From positions 1 through 24,276 of the forward strand of contig CAYHCQ010000041.1 in the NCBI GenBank assembly GCA_964355115.1: a stretch of DNA of 24,276 nucleotides. Direction: 5' to 3'. Source of the stretch: JANXZO01 sp964355115 (GTDB taxonomy: Bacteria > Bacteroidota > Bacteroidia > Bacteroidales > FEN-979). Positions within the stretch are counted from its first letter, which is position 1; each line of letters begins with the position of its first letter. Positions 6,822 through 14,420 of the stretch are shown here, piece after piece. The notes under the pieces were generated by a model. It worked only from the letters and a program-made list of their open reading frames with translations. It was not told the origin of the DNA and ran no database searches. The translations under genes were made by a program, and so were the position numbers.

Positions 6822-8079
6822 ATTTTGATTCAGGCGGGGAGACAGGTAACTGTTTCCCCGTTTGTTTTTGCATGGCGAACAGCACGATGTTAAAGAAGGC
6901 GTAATAGACCACCCCGGCCTGTTCTTCAAGCATCGATTCAACCAGGCAGTTGAAGGCAAAGACTAACAGAAAGAGGAGGTAAACAAGATCGCGGCTACGT
7001 AATGCACGTATTGCCGGCAGAAGCAACATCAGGATGAGCACTAAAAATCCTGTAACCCCCAGTGTGATAAAGGTTTGCAGGTACTGGTTGTGTGCGTTAA
7101 GCCTCAGCTTGTAAGCAGGTAATATTTTCCCGGCCGAATAACTGTGCAGCAGGGCATCTTTTACATCTCCTGTTCCGGTCCCGACCCAAAAATTATCCCG
7201 GATTATCCCTATGGATGAGCGCCAGATATCGATCCTGTCGGCGTTGCTTTCAGGTGCCGCCCGCAGGCTCTCCTGCTCTCCGGATAACGCCGGATTTACA
7301 GACGAGAAACGGGTGAATGCATAGGGGGCAAAAAAGAAGGAAAAGAGGACTACTGCGACGAGCATTCCGATAAACCCGGATCCGGGGAGAACACTCCACC
7401 GGGTTACAAATGAAACCAGGGCAACGATACCGATTACAATCAACAGGGCAATCACGCCGGCTTTGGAGGAGAGCAACAGGATCATCATCATGAACAAGAG
7501 AACCACTGCCACAAAGCCTGCCTTCATCCGTCGTGTCGTGCCTGCCTGCTGATATTCCATCAACAGGAAGACAATGGCAAGGTTCAGGTACATGGAGATG
7601 TAACTGGGATGAATGATCCACCCAAGTTCGATGTAATACCAGGCGCCGGTCTGATGATTTTCAATTGAATTCCAGGCGGCATGTCCAAGCATCAGGAGCG
7701 ATCCTGAGATGCAACCTGCCGTAAAAGCAAACATGACCTTGTTGCGGTTCATGAGCAGCGATGAAGGAAGCGATGAAAAAATAAGAGGAAAAAGCAGAAG
7801 GGAGAGTTTAATCTCCAGGTCGAACCAGCCATAAACGCCATTTGCCGACCAGCCCATGCCTATAAGGTAAAGGAGATAAAACAGGGCAAAGGATAAAATC
7901 TGCCACCGGGGTTTCTCCCTGAAAAGTCGTCCAAAATTTTTTATGAACCGGCCATCGGCCAGCCAGTTAAGAACCATAAGCACGATAAACGGAGGCACCA
8001 ATCGTCCGAACACCGGCAGAAAGAAGGCAACAGCCATGCAGGAAAAGAGAAAAATCCGGTCGTGAACCCTATATCGCAT
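6820..8079 (-). CDS. O-antigen ligase/polymerase family membrane protein
   Basis: A 419-residue polytopic inner-membrane protein with about ten or more hydrophobic segments. It has the large periplasmic loop and the Wzy_C-type signature: WRSSIGIIRDNFWVGTGTGD around residues 285-305, followed by LRLNAHNQYLQTFITLG, where NAHNQ.L is the conserved core of the O-antigen ligase/polymerase superfamily. Such enzymes either polymerise undecaprenyl-linked repeat units (Wzy) or attach glycan to an acceptor (WaaL-like); the sequence alone does not separate these. It overlaps the preceding glycosyltransferase gene by 11 bp and is the last gene of the six-gene run, consistent with assembly of the glycan exported by the flippase two genes upstream. 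The 3' end overlaps the gdhA terminator on the other strand. Confidence 0.85.
   Translation of the reverse strand: MRYRVHDRIFLFSCMAVAFFLPVFGRLVPPFIVLMVLNWLADGRFIKNFGRLFREKPRWQILSFALFYLLYLIGMGWSANGVYGWFDLEIKLSLLLFPLIFSSLPSSLLMNRNKVMFAFTAGCISGSLLMLGHAAWNSIENHQTGAWYYIELGWIIHPSYISMYLNLAIVFLLMEYQQAGTTRRMKAGFVAVVLLFMMMILLLSSKAGVIALLIVIGIVALVSFVTRWSVLPGSGFIGMLVAVVLFSFFFAPYAFTRFSSVNPALSGEQESLRAAPESNADRIDIWRSSIGIIRDNFWVGTGTGDVKDALLHSYSAGKILPAYKLRLNAHNQYLQTFITLGVTGFLVLILMLLLPAIRALRSRDLVYLLFLLVFAFNCLVESMLEEQAGVVYYAFFNIVLFAMQKQTGKQLPVSPPESK
6835..6870 (+). terminator. Rho-independent-type terminator of gdhA, inside the convergent gene
   Basis: CGGGGAGACAG, loop GTAA, then CTGTTTCCCCG form an 11-bp stem with one G-T wobble. 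It is followed directly by TTTGTTTTTG on the plus strand, giving a GC-rich hairpin plus T tract about 30 bp after the gdhA stop. The bases also encode the last residues of the minus-strand O-antigen ligase-like protein. Confidence 0.7.
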
Positions 8080-9301
8080 CGAGTTTTTTGTTTACAAGGT
8101 CGAGAAATTCACGGGCAATGCGATCGAGGTCAAAAACGCGCAGAAGGTAATCATATCCGTTGTTGCCTGCTTCTCCGAGAAGCTCCTTATGATCCAGCAG
8201 AAACCTGATCAGGGCTGCAAGTTCACCGGCATTGCCCGGCTCGAAAGCCCACCCTGCTTTACCTTCGTCGATGATCAGCTCCTTTGCCTCTCCTTCAACC
8301 CCGAGAAGGATGGGCTTCCTGAGCGCCAGGTTTTCGAAAATCTTCGACGGGATGGCTCCCTTGAAAAGGTCGAGTTTGCGAAGGGGAACAATGGCTGCAT
8401 CGGCTGCCCTCAAAAACGGGATAACCTCTCTCTTGGGCCGGTTATCATAGAACCTGACATTGTCAAGCAGAAGCTCCTGCTTAATTATAACAAGTTCATC
8501 GCGAACCGGCCCGCTTCCTACAAGGAGAAATTTCACCTCAGGCTTGTCGGTGAGAAGCCGTGCTGCCTCCAGAATCACCTCCAGCCCCTGTGCGTGTCCG
8601 AGAATACCGGCGTAGAGCAGCAGAAAATCGCCGGTGCTGAAACCCTCCCGGATACGCCAGTCGTCTATACCGGGCGTGGCAGCAAGGTCCTGGATATCCA
8701 CACCGTTCTTCAGCCAGTAAACTGTTTTTAAAGGAAACCGGGCGGAGATATTTGCTGTAATGCCTTGTGTCTGGCCTGTCACCATCAGTGAGTGGCGATA
8801 GAGAAACTCTTCCAGGTTCGTGGAAAGGCCAAGCAGGAACCTGTTTTTAACCAGACCTAGTTTCTCCGCACTCTCAGGCCACAGGTCGGAAACATTGAAA
8901 ATCAGTCTTGCCCTCTTAATTTTGGAGAGCAGCCATGCCGAAATACCGAGGAAGAGCGGTGGTGATTCGCAGAAGACAATATCCTGCCTGCCCAACTTAA
9001 AGGCACCCACAAGAAATGAGGACTTCACAAAACTGAAGTAGTTGATCAGCCGGGGGATAATGGCCTTACTCGTTCCGGCATAGATCCAGCTGCGGTGCAC
9101 ATCGATGCCCTCAATTACCTCCCGGCAATAAAATTTTCCACGGTAACCAGGGTGAACCTTCATCTCCGGGTAGTTTGGCATTGCCGTGAGGATACGCACC
9201 TCCACTCCCATCTTTGCAAGTCGTTTGGCAAGCTGGAACAACCGGTTTGGGGGCGCACCGGTTTCCGGTAGAAAATACTGCGTAACGATCAGGAACTTCA
9301 T
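8069..9301 (-). CDS. GT4-family glycosyltransferase (WbuB-like)
   Basis: A 410-residue GT-B fold enzyme that would add a sugar from a nucleotide donor to a lipid-linked glycan on the cytoplasmic side of the membrane. The N-terminus has the family opening FLIVTQYFLPETGAPPNR and LAKMGVEVRILTAMPNYPE. The NVSDLWPESAEKLG block near residue 140 is typical of WbuB-like members. The donor-binding half has LLYAGILGHAQGLEVIL, LVGSGPVRDEL, and GAIPSKIFENLALRKPILL around residues 320-340, which contains the nucleotide-sugar-binding segment of GT4. The ATG at 9301 overlaps the flippase stop by 4 bp (ATGA), so translation is coupled. The acceptor and the sugar cannot be read from the sequence. Confidence 0.88.
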   Translation of the reverse strand: MKFLIVTQYFLPETGAPPNRLFQLAKRLAKMGVEVRILTAMPNYPEMKVHPGYRGKFYCREVIEGIDVHRSWIYAGTSKAIIPRLINYFSFVKSSFLVGAFKLGRQDIVFCESPPLFLGISAWLLSKIKRARLIFNVSDLWPESAEKLGLVKNRFLLGLSTNLEEFLYRHSLMVTGQTQGITANISARFPLKTVYWLKNGVDIQDLAATPGIDDWRIREGFSTGDFLLLYAGILGHAQGLEVILEAARLLTDKPEVKFLLVGSGPVRDELVIIKQELLLDNVRFYDNRPKREVIPFLRAADAAIVPLRKLDLFKGAIPSKIFENLALRKPILLGVEGEAKELIIDEGKAGWAFEPGNAGELAALIRFLLDHKELLGEAGNNGYDYLLRVFDLDRIAREFLDLVNKKLDAI

Positions 9302-10536
9302 TCTGGCCTCCTGTTCCAGGTGCGAACAGCAAAGAAAATTACGAGTCCGGAGTAGAGTACCGAAGTAACAAGCATCCCCACGGAACTTGCGAGGTAGCCA
9401 AATTTCGGAACCAGTATGATGTTGGCCACAACATTAAGAATAACGCAACTGGTAAGAATGATAACAACATACAGCTGGCGCAGCATAAGGTCGAGAAACC
9501 TTTGCAGCAGCAGGGCCCCCTGCCACAGGAATGCCGACAGCAGCAAGGGCAGGTAGACAAGCCACGAATCCATCTCCGGGATCAGTAGCATGTTGCTGAA
9601 AATATAAGGTTTGGCAACCATGAACACAATGAAAACAATGATGAATATCAGGATCTCGAAGCTGAGGGCCTCCTTTACATTCTTCCATGCCATGTCGGGA
9701 TGGTGCGTGTTCCAGTTGTCGCTGATCTTCGATTGATAGGAGATGTAAATGGGAAAAATTGCAAAAGTGGTTCCCTTGAACAGAAGATCCTTCAGTGCCG
9801 AGTACATGCCTGCATCGCGGTATCCGCAATACTCCATCAGGATGAAACGGTCGGCAGCCATCAGCACCTGAGAAAAGAAAAGCCAGAGTGTGACCGAATA
9901 TCCGAACTCAATCATCTTTCCCGAGAAGTGGCTGTCCCAGTATATGTGCTTCAGGTCTATGGCAAGCAGCCCTTTCACCCGTATCAGGGTCCTGAGCAGC
10001 AACGCTCCGGCCAGCCCGATAACCAGCGAAGCCAGCAGGATTGTCGACGAACGCATCTCGAAAAAGAAGAGCCCGCAAAGCAGCACTATCATAATGAGCA
10101 GCTGGTCGGTTCCTTCAAGGATGGCCGTGCGGATCGACTTGTGATAGGCCTCCAGCACCGCCTGGTGAAAAAGGAAAAAATTGCTGAACAAGGCGAAGAG
10201 CCCGGCAAGCAGCAGTTCAAGCCATCCCAGATGCAGGTAGAAATGGCCGGCCGCAACCACCAGCCCGGTGGAGATAAAGGCGCTGAGAATGGTCAGGTCG
10301 AACAACCGGCTCATCACAACGCCTGGCTCCGTAGGCATCCCGCCCAGAAAACGAAGGATACTTGCCTGAACCCAGTGAAAGCTGAGGGTGATCACGAGCA
10401 GTGCTGTATATAAAATCAGCGAATATCTTCCGTACTCTACCGGGCCGAGGAACCGGATGGCAAGCACGATCACAGCCAGGTTAACAATGGCAGGAATGAA
10501 CCTTCCGGCAAGATAAATTACTACTCCTCTCTTCAT
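9298..10536 (-). CDS. Wzx-like polysaccharide flippase
   Basis: A 412-residue membrane protein with about twelve hydrophobic segments and a start typical of oligosaccharide flippases of the MOP superfamily: MKRGVVIYLAGRFIPAIVNLAVIVLAIRFLGPVEYGRYSLI, quoted here as overlapping short blocks (YLAGRFIPAIVNL and RFLGPVEYGRYSL). Such proteins move undecaprenyl-PP-linked glycan units to the periplasmic face. AADRFILMEYCGYRDAGMYS in the middle is the second conserved block. It overlaps the glycosyltransferase by 4 bp and follows the DUF4340 gene by 35 bp, in the same direction. A 5-bp hairpin lies in that short gap. With the next two genes it makes a minimal glycan unit: flip, add a sugar, polymerise or ligate. 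Confidence 0.87.
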   Translation of the reverse strand: MKRGVVIYLAGRFIPAIVNLAVIVLAIRFLGPVEYGRYSLILYTALLVITLSFHWVQASILRFLGGMPTEPGVVMSRLFDLTILSAFISTGLVVAAGHFYLHLGWLELLLAGLFALFSNFFLFHQAVLEAYHKSIRTAILEGTDQLLIMIVLLCGLFFFEMRSSTILLASLVIGLAGALLLRTLIRVKGLLAIDLKHIYWDSHFSGKMIEFGYSVTLWLFFSQVLMAADRFILMEYCGYRDAGMYSALKDLLFKGTTFAIFPIYISYQSKISDNWNTHHPDMAWKNVKEALSFEILIFIIVFIVFMVAKPYIFSNMLLIPEMDSWLVYLPLLLSAFLWQGALLLQRFLDLMLRQLYVVIILTSCVILNVVANIILVPKFGYLASSVGMLVTSVLYSGLVIFFAVRTWNRRPE

Positions 10537-10543
10537 ACAAACA

Positions 10544-10559
10544 GCTGCCTCTCTGCAGC
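10544..10559. other. Short hairpin between DUF4340 gene and flippase
   Basis: GCTGC and GCAGC flank a 6-nt CTCTCT spacer in the 35-bp gap. No T tract follows on the transcribed strand, so it would at most attenuate readthrough from the gld genes into the glycan genes. Confidence 0.3.
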
Positions 10560-10571
10560 GTCATTCAGGGA

Positions 10572-11636
10572 TTACTTTTTCTTCCGTGGCTCCTTCAGGA
10601 AAAAAGTCTTTGGCCGTAAAACCTTGCTGAAGGCAAAATACTGGATAAGCACAAAGTCCTTACCGTCGTTTACCTGTGCGTAAAGTCTGTCGAGATCATA
10701 TGGCAGCGGATTGCCCTCAGGATCAACCTGCCCTTCGGGTCCCTTCTTATGGAAAGTCTTCATGGTGGTTCTCAACCCACTGGTATCGGTCAGCGTTATC
10801 ACGATAAAGGGCTGCGAATTTACTACGGAGTCGATGCGGTGTTTGCCGATGTCGTTGAGGATCGCCTCATAATTCAGGTTACGGAAACCCGAAAGAAAGT
10901 TGAGAATCCTGAGGGTATCGTAATCGGGGATCTCACGGTTATCTTCAAGTGAAACAAGAGTATATGTGTTGTTGTGGTTGTTTACAACTTCGTACGAATA
11001 TCCAGGGGTTTCAGGAATCTCAACCCGGATCTTTGCAATTTCCGGGATCGTGGCCTTAAATACATTGTAATCGCGCCAGTTCCTGGCCATCGGACTGTAT
11101 CGCGGGGAAACGAATCCCCGCAGTCCGGGAAGGTAGGTAACGAACGGTGCAGCCGACCTCTCCATGAGCATAAAGGTTCCCTGGTTGCTCGCCGTTGCAC
11201 CACCAACGTAATAGACTTTCGTCTGCTTTTCATGGGGAAACAGCTGAATCCCGAAAAAGCTGATGCGGTAAACCATCTGATAAACTTCAACTTTCACCGA
11301 ATTAACCGCCAGTTCCCGGATTACATTATTTTGGGCAGCCTTCGCAACCGGGTATTTTACCGCCAGGTCGAGCATGGTCTGCAACAGCATCTCTACATTG
11401 AATTTCGAGGCAGGATGCTGGTTATCAACAAGCCATTTTCCTGGTCCGACCCTGTTCAGGGTAACTGAGTTGTTGTTCTTGTCCGACATGAATATTCGGG
11501 TCACATTTGCCGAATCATCCAGTGCAAAGTCACTGAGCGAACGGTTAAACGTGGTTTCAGATCGTGAAAAGATCAGCAGAAGCGCAATCACTGCAAGGAC
11601 AACGACGGAAATAATTATATACCTGTTCTTTTTCAT
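10572..11636 (-). CDS. DUF4340 family membrane-anchored protein
   Basis: A 354-residue protein with one N-terminal membrane segment (about residues 5-24, IIISVVVLAVIALLLIF) and a large extracytoplasmic part. TRIFMSDKNNNSVTLNRVGPGKWLV and a VYYVGGATASNQGTFMLM-type segment, given here only as short blocks, match the repeated beta-rich units of DUF4340 proteins. These commonly sit next to GldG-type ABC transporter components. Here the gene follows gldG by 15 bp on the same strand. The biochemical role is not established. By position it probably works with the GldFG transporter at the periplasmic face. The end is strongly basic (KEPRKKK). Confidence 0.85.
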   Translation of the reverse strand: MKKNRYIIISVVVLAVIALLLIFSRSETTFNRSLSDFALDDSANVTRIFMSDKNNNSVTLNRVGPGKWLVDNQHPASKFNVEMLLQTMLDLAVKYPVAKAAQNNVIRELAVNSVKVEVYQMVYRISFFGIQLFPHEKQTKVYYVGGATASNQGTFMLMERSAAPFVTYLPGLRGFVSPRYSPMARNWRDYNVFKATIPEIAKIRVEIPETPGYSYEVVNNHNNTYTLVSLEDNREIPDYDTLRILNFLSGFRNLNYEAILNDIGKHRIDSVVNSQPFIVITLTDTSGLRTTMKTFHKKGPEGQVDPEGNPLPYDLDRLYAQVNDGKDFVLIQYFAFSKVLRPKTFFLKEPRKKK

Positions 11637-11651
11637 GATTTCTGTAGCGTA

Positions 11652-13412
11652 TTACAGGAGCTGTTTCTTTCTTGCAGGACGCGCATAGGCGCCCTTTCTG
11701 ATTTGGTACTTTGCAATCCCGAACCCTGCTATCAGCAGGATGGGCAGGAAAATGCTGAGCAGCTGCCAGAAAAGGCGTTGTTTTGCGAGTTTGGCCGAAT
11801 CAAGCAGGCGAAGTTTCAACTCTCTCGATCGAACGGAAATGAGTCCGGAGTCGTCGCAAAGGTAGTTCATCGCATTGAGCAGAAGGTCCTTATTGCCGAA
11901 TGTCTGTCGGGTCCACTGGTCGTAGCCTAGCGGCAGGGGCGCCCCCTGGGAGATGCTGAATTGGTTTTTACCGATATCCCCGTCGGCAATCACGATCATT
12001 TTGGTTGGCTTGCTCTTATTCCGGATACCCAGCGCCTTGTTTTCCATCAGTTCGGGGGGCATGCGGAAGAGGTAGGCAGAGGTGAATACACCCTCAAGCA
12101 GGACAGCAACCGGCTGCGGCCCCTTGTTAAACATCCGCTCGTCGGGCTCATCCTTAAGAATCTCAAGATCGATGAGCGCCGGGGCATTAACGGTGCGGGA
12201 GTAGGGCGAAGTGGTGAGAAGGAAGGTCTTTTTCACTCCGGGAGCGATCACCGTATCGATGCTGCTCACGAACTCCGTCTTGATCGCATTGAGTCCGTTC
12301 ACGATGGGATGGTTCACACCGGGCGTGATAAGCGGGAAGAAGTACCAGGGAAAATAATCGAGCTGGGGCTGGTTCCCTACCTGGCCTGTCCGCACCGGGA
12401 TGGGCAGCGCCTTCATATCCTGCACCAGGTTTGTGTTCAGCCTTACACCATAGTTGAAGAGCATGTCTTCGAGGTTAATGTCATTCACAATCCCGATCGT
12501 GGTATTGTATTTCTGAAGGCTGTCCATGCTGGCAAACACCGGGTCGATGAGCCACAGCACACGGCCTCCACGCATAATGAACTGATCGATCAGGAATTTG
12601 TCCTTCTCGTCGAACGGGAGTGTTGGTTTTGCAATGATTATGGCTCTGTACTTGTTGATCAGCGCATCGTGCAGTGAATCTGTCTTGATCCGCAGCGCCA
12701 GACTGCTGATCTTATGGTTTATCGAAACCCGGTCGACATTGTAGTAGGCGCCCAGACTATTCTGCAGGTCGATCGATTCCATGGGCGTCAGTTCCCCCTC
12801 TCCCTGAATTATTGCCACCCTGGGCTTGATGCTGGTGATTACCTGCTGGATCGTATTGGCCAGGTTGTATTCCAGCGCCTGTATCGAGTTGTTGAGCACC
12901 TTGTCGGCATCCTGCCCCACCTGGGTCATGAGCAGCTGAACAGGAAGGTCGTGACCCTTGTACGAAACAATGGCCCCCGGGAATATGATCAGCTGTTTCG
13001 ACTGTCCCTTCTCATTTACCCTCAGGTTGGTGGGCTGCAACCCGCGGTCGGCAAGCAGGCGGTAAGCGTCGTTGCGCTCCTTGGCATTGGCCTCGGCCGA
13101 AGGATCCACAAATTCATACTGTATATTGTCGCTATATGCCCGGAACTCATCCAGCATTTCACGTGTTTCGTTCGACAGCCGCTGAAAACCCGGAGGCAGG
13201 TCGCCGGCAAGGTAGACCTTAAAGAAAACCACATCGTCGAGTTTCTGCACCAGCCTTTTGGTTGCCGGAGCCAGCGAGAACCTCTTCTCGGCAGTGAGGT
13301 CAAAACGGGTAAAAATGAAGGAAGCAATGATATTGAGCAATACTATAATAACAATACCCAGCACCAGCTGAAGTATGTTACCCTGTTTTATGCCCCTTTT
13401 CTTACTTTTCAT
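11652..13412 (-). CDS. gldG: GldG, ABC transporter auxiliary/substrate-binding component
   Basis: A 586-residue membrane protein. It has a basic N-terminus, a membrane segment at about 14-36 (LQLVLGIVIIVLLNIIASFIF), quoted in shortened form, and the GldG opening FDLTAEKRFSLAPATKRLV, with residues FKVYLAGDLPPGF just after. The middle is the Gld/IFT52-like domain, with VAIIQGEGELTPMES and RGGRVLWLIDPVFA. The final membrane segment (about 555-577) is followed by a basic tail. GldG pairs with the permease GldF and the ATPase GldA (not in this window). In gliding flavobacteria this transporter is linked to motility, and in non-gliding Bacteroidota its role is unclear. Its start codon lies within the end of an octamer repeat shared with the gldF stop. 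No sign of damage. Confidence 0.92.
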   Translation of the reverse strand: MKSKKRGIKQGNILQLVLGIVIIVLLNIIASFIFTRFDLTAEKRFSLAPATKRLVQKLDDVVFFKVYLAGDLPPGFQRLSNETREMLDEFRAYSDNIQYEFVDPSAEANAKERNDAYRLLADRGLQPTNLRVNEKGQSKQLIIFPGAIVSYKGHDLPVQLLMTQVGQDADKVLNNSIQALEYNLANTIQQVITSIKPRVAIIQGEGELTPMESIDLQNSLGAYYNVDRVSINHKISSLALRIKTDSLHDALINKYRAIIIAKPTLPFDEKDKFLIDQFIMRGGRVLWLIDPVFASMDSLQKYNTTIGIVNDINLEDMLFNYGVRLNTNLVQDMKALPIPVRTGQVGNQPQLDYFPWYFFPLITPGVNHPIVNGLNAIKTEFVSSIDTVIAPGVKKTFLLTTSPYSRTVNAPALIDLEILKDEPDERMFNKGPQPVAVLLEGVFTSAYLFRMPPELMENKALGIRNKSKPTKMIVIADGDIGKNQFSISQGAPLPLGYDQWTRQTFGNKDLLLNAMNYLCDDSGLISVRSRELKLRLLDSAKLAKQRLFWQLLSIFLPILLIAGFGIAKYQIRKGAYARPARKKQLL

Positions 13413-13442
13413 TTTAAAATTTTACCATTTTACCATTTTCTA
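13411..13442. repeat. Degenerate octamer array at the gldF/gldG joint
   Basis: Four 8-bp units, ATTTTAAA, ATTTTACC, ATTTTACC and ATTTTCTA, fill the gap between the genes. On the minus strand the array itself supplies the gldF stop TAA and runs into the gldG ATG. Confidence 0.65.
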
Positions 13443-14161
13443 CTCTCAAGCTTCAACTTCGTAAGGAGAATAAACAAGACCGTTACGCTGATAAAATAGA
13501 TCAGATCCCGGGTATCGATAACCCCGCGGCTTACCGAGGAGTAATGTGAATTTATGCCAAGCGACTGGATGATCAGTCCGGTTTTTCCTGATACGACAAA
13601 CTGATAGATAAAATCGAAGCCCATGTAAATAAAGAAGCTGATAAAAACAGCCACGATAAATGAAACGATCTGGTTGTCGGTAAGTGACGAGGCAAATATC
13701 CCGATCGCTACAAAGCTGGCCCCCAGGAAAAGGAGTCCGATATAGGAGCCCCATATACTTCCTGTGTCGAGGTTGCCTTTGGGCAGACCAAGCATATAAA
13801 CCGAAAAGAACCAGATGAGGGTAGGCAGCAGGGAGATGATCACCAGCGCCACCCCGGCAAAATACTTGGCCAGGATCACCTGCAGGTCGGTGAGAGGCTG
13901 GGTCATCAGCAGTTCCAGCGTGCCGCTCTTCTTCTCATCGGCAAATGACCTCATGGTGATGGCCGGGATGAGGAATAGAAAAATAAAGGGAGCAAGAATA
14001 AACAGACCGTCGAGGTTTGCATAACCGTTGTCGGCGATGTTGAACTCCATCGGAAAGATCCAGAGGAAGAGACCCATCATCAGCAGGAATACGATCATTA
14101 CGATGTACCCTATGAGTGAGTTGAGAAAACCGTTGATCTCTTTCTTAAACAGCGTGAGCAT
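13430..14161 (-). CDS. gldF: GldF, ABC-2 type permease
   Basis: A 243-residue permease with six hydrophobic segments and the ABC-2 pattern of a transmembrane start (LIGYIVMIVFLLMMGLFLW) followed by an amphipathic block, ITMRSFADEKKSGTLELLMT. This RSFADEK.SGT.E.L.T.P block is the strongly conserved coupling region of GldF and related permeases. It would form the membrane channel with GldG as partner and a separately encoded GldA ATPase. The ATG at 14161 is preceded by a TAATTTTG promoter element 22 bp upstream, and nothing else of gene size lies between. It is the first gene of the six-gene minus-strand run. Confidence 0.93.
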   Translation of the reverse strand: MLTLFKKEINGFLNSLIGYIVMIVFLLMMGLFLWIFPMEFNIADNGYANLDGLFILAPFIFLFLIPAITMRSFADEKKSGTLELLMTQPLTDLQVILAKYFAGVALVIISLLPTLIWFFSVYMLGLPKGNLDTGSIWGSYIGLLFLGASFVAIGIFASSLTDNQIVSFIVAVFISFFIYMGFDFIYQFVVSGKTGLIIQSLGINSHYSSVSRGVIDTRDLIYFISVTVLFILLTKLKLESRKW

Positions 14162-14183
14162 TTCCCGGATTTGTTATGGCGTG

Positions 14184-14191
14184 CAAAATTA
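14184..14191 (-). promoter_or_regulatory. Putative -7 promoter element of the gldF run
   Basis: The minus strand reads TAATTTTG, a full TAnnTTTG match, 22 bp before the gldF ATG. This would drive gldF, gldG, the DUF4340 gene and probably the glycan genes. Confidence 0.6.
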
Positions 14192-14205
14192 GCAATTTTA
14201 CCGCT

Positions 14206-14361
14206 TCACAAAACATTCCTTGCGATGTAACCCGAATAATCGACAAGGCTCGGCTCATATTTCTCACGCAGGAGGGTTTTATAATTGAACTCCACCCACT
14301 CCTCCAGGTCTTTCTTCCGGTTGTCGTGGGCCACGAGGGCGACGTTCTTCGATTTTTCCAT
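14206..14361 (-). pseudogene. Truncated methylglyoxal synthase with intact 5' end
   Basis: The first 30 or so residues read MEKSKNVALVAHDNRKKDL and then EEWVEFNYKTLL, an unmistakable methylglyoxal synthase (MgsA) start: the IALVAHDNRK-D---W motif includes residues that bind dihydroxyacetone phosphate. A normal enzyme is about 130-150 residues, but here homology ends at LL. It is followed by 20 unrelated residues ending YSGYIARNVL and a stop. The catalytic aspartate and the GTTG phosphate loop are absent, so it cannot be active. Neither alternative frame restores homology, so this is a deletion or fusion rather than a frameshift. A TACCTTTG promoter and the ATG at 14361 are still present, so the remnant may be transcribed. 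An ATG at 14412 would add a 17-residue extension unlike the family. Confidence 0.7.
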
Positions 14362-14382
14362 AGTGCAATTAATGATTCTCTG

Positions 14383-14390
14383 CAAAGGTA
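14383..14390 (-). promoter_or_regulatory. Putative promoter of the mgsA remnant
   Basis: The minus strand reads TACCTTTG, a perfect TAnnTTTG element, about 21 bp before the ATG at 14361. The intact promoter shows that the 5' end of the broken gene is original. Confidence 0.55.
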
Positions 14391-14420
14391 CATTTTCGTA
14401 CAGGGAAGACAAGAAAACAC

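Noticed and set aside
9700..10413. A 237-codon plus-strand open frame inside the flippase gene
   Set aside because: The highly charged, Q/E/H-rich product is typical of the antisense of a hydrophobic membrane protein.
12714..13499. A 261-codon plus-strand open frame across the gldG 5' end
   Set aside because: It lies opposite the well-supported gldG and gldF genes and has no recognisable domain.
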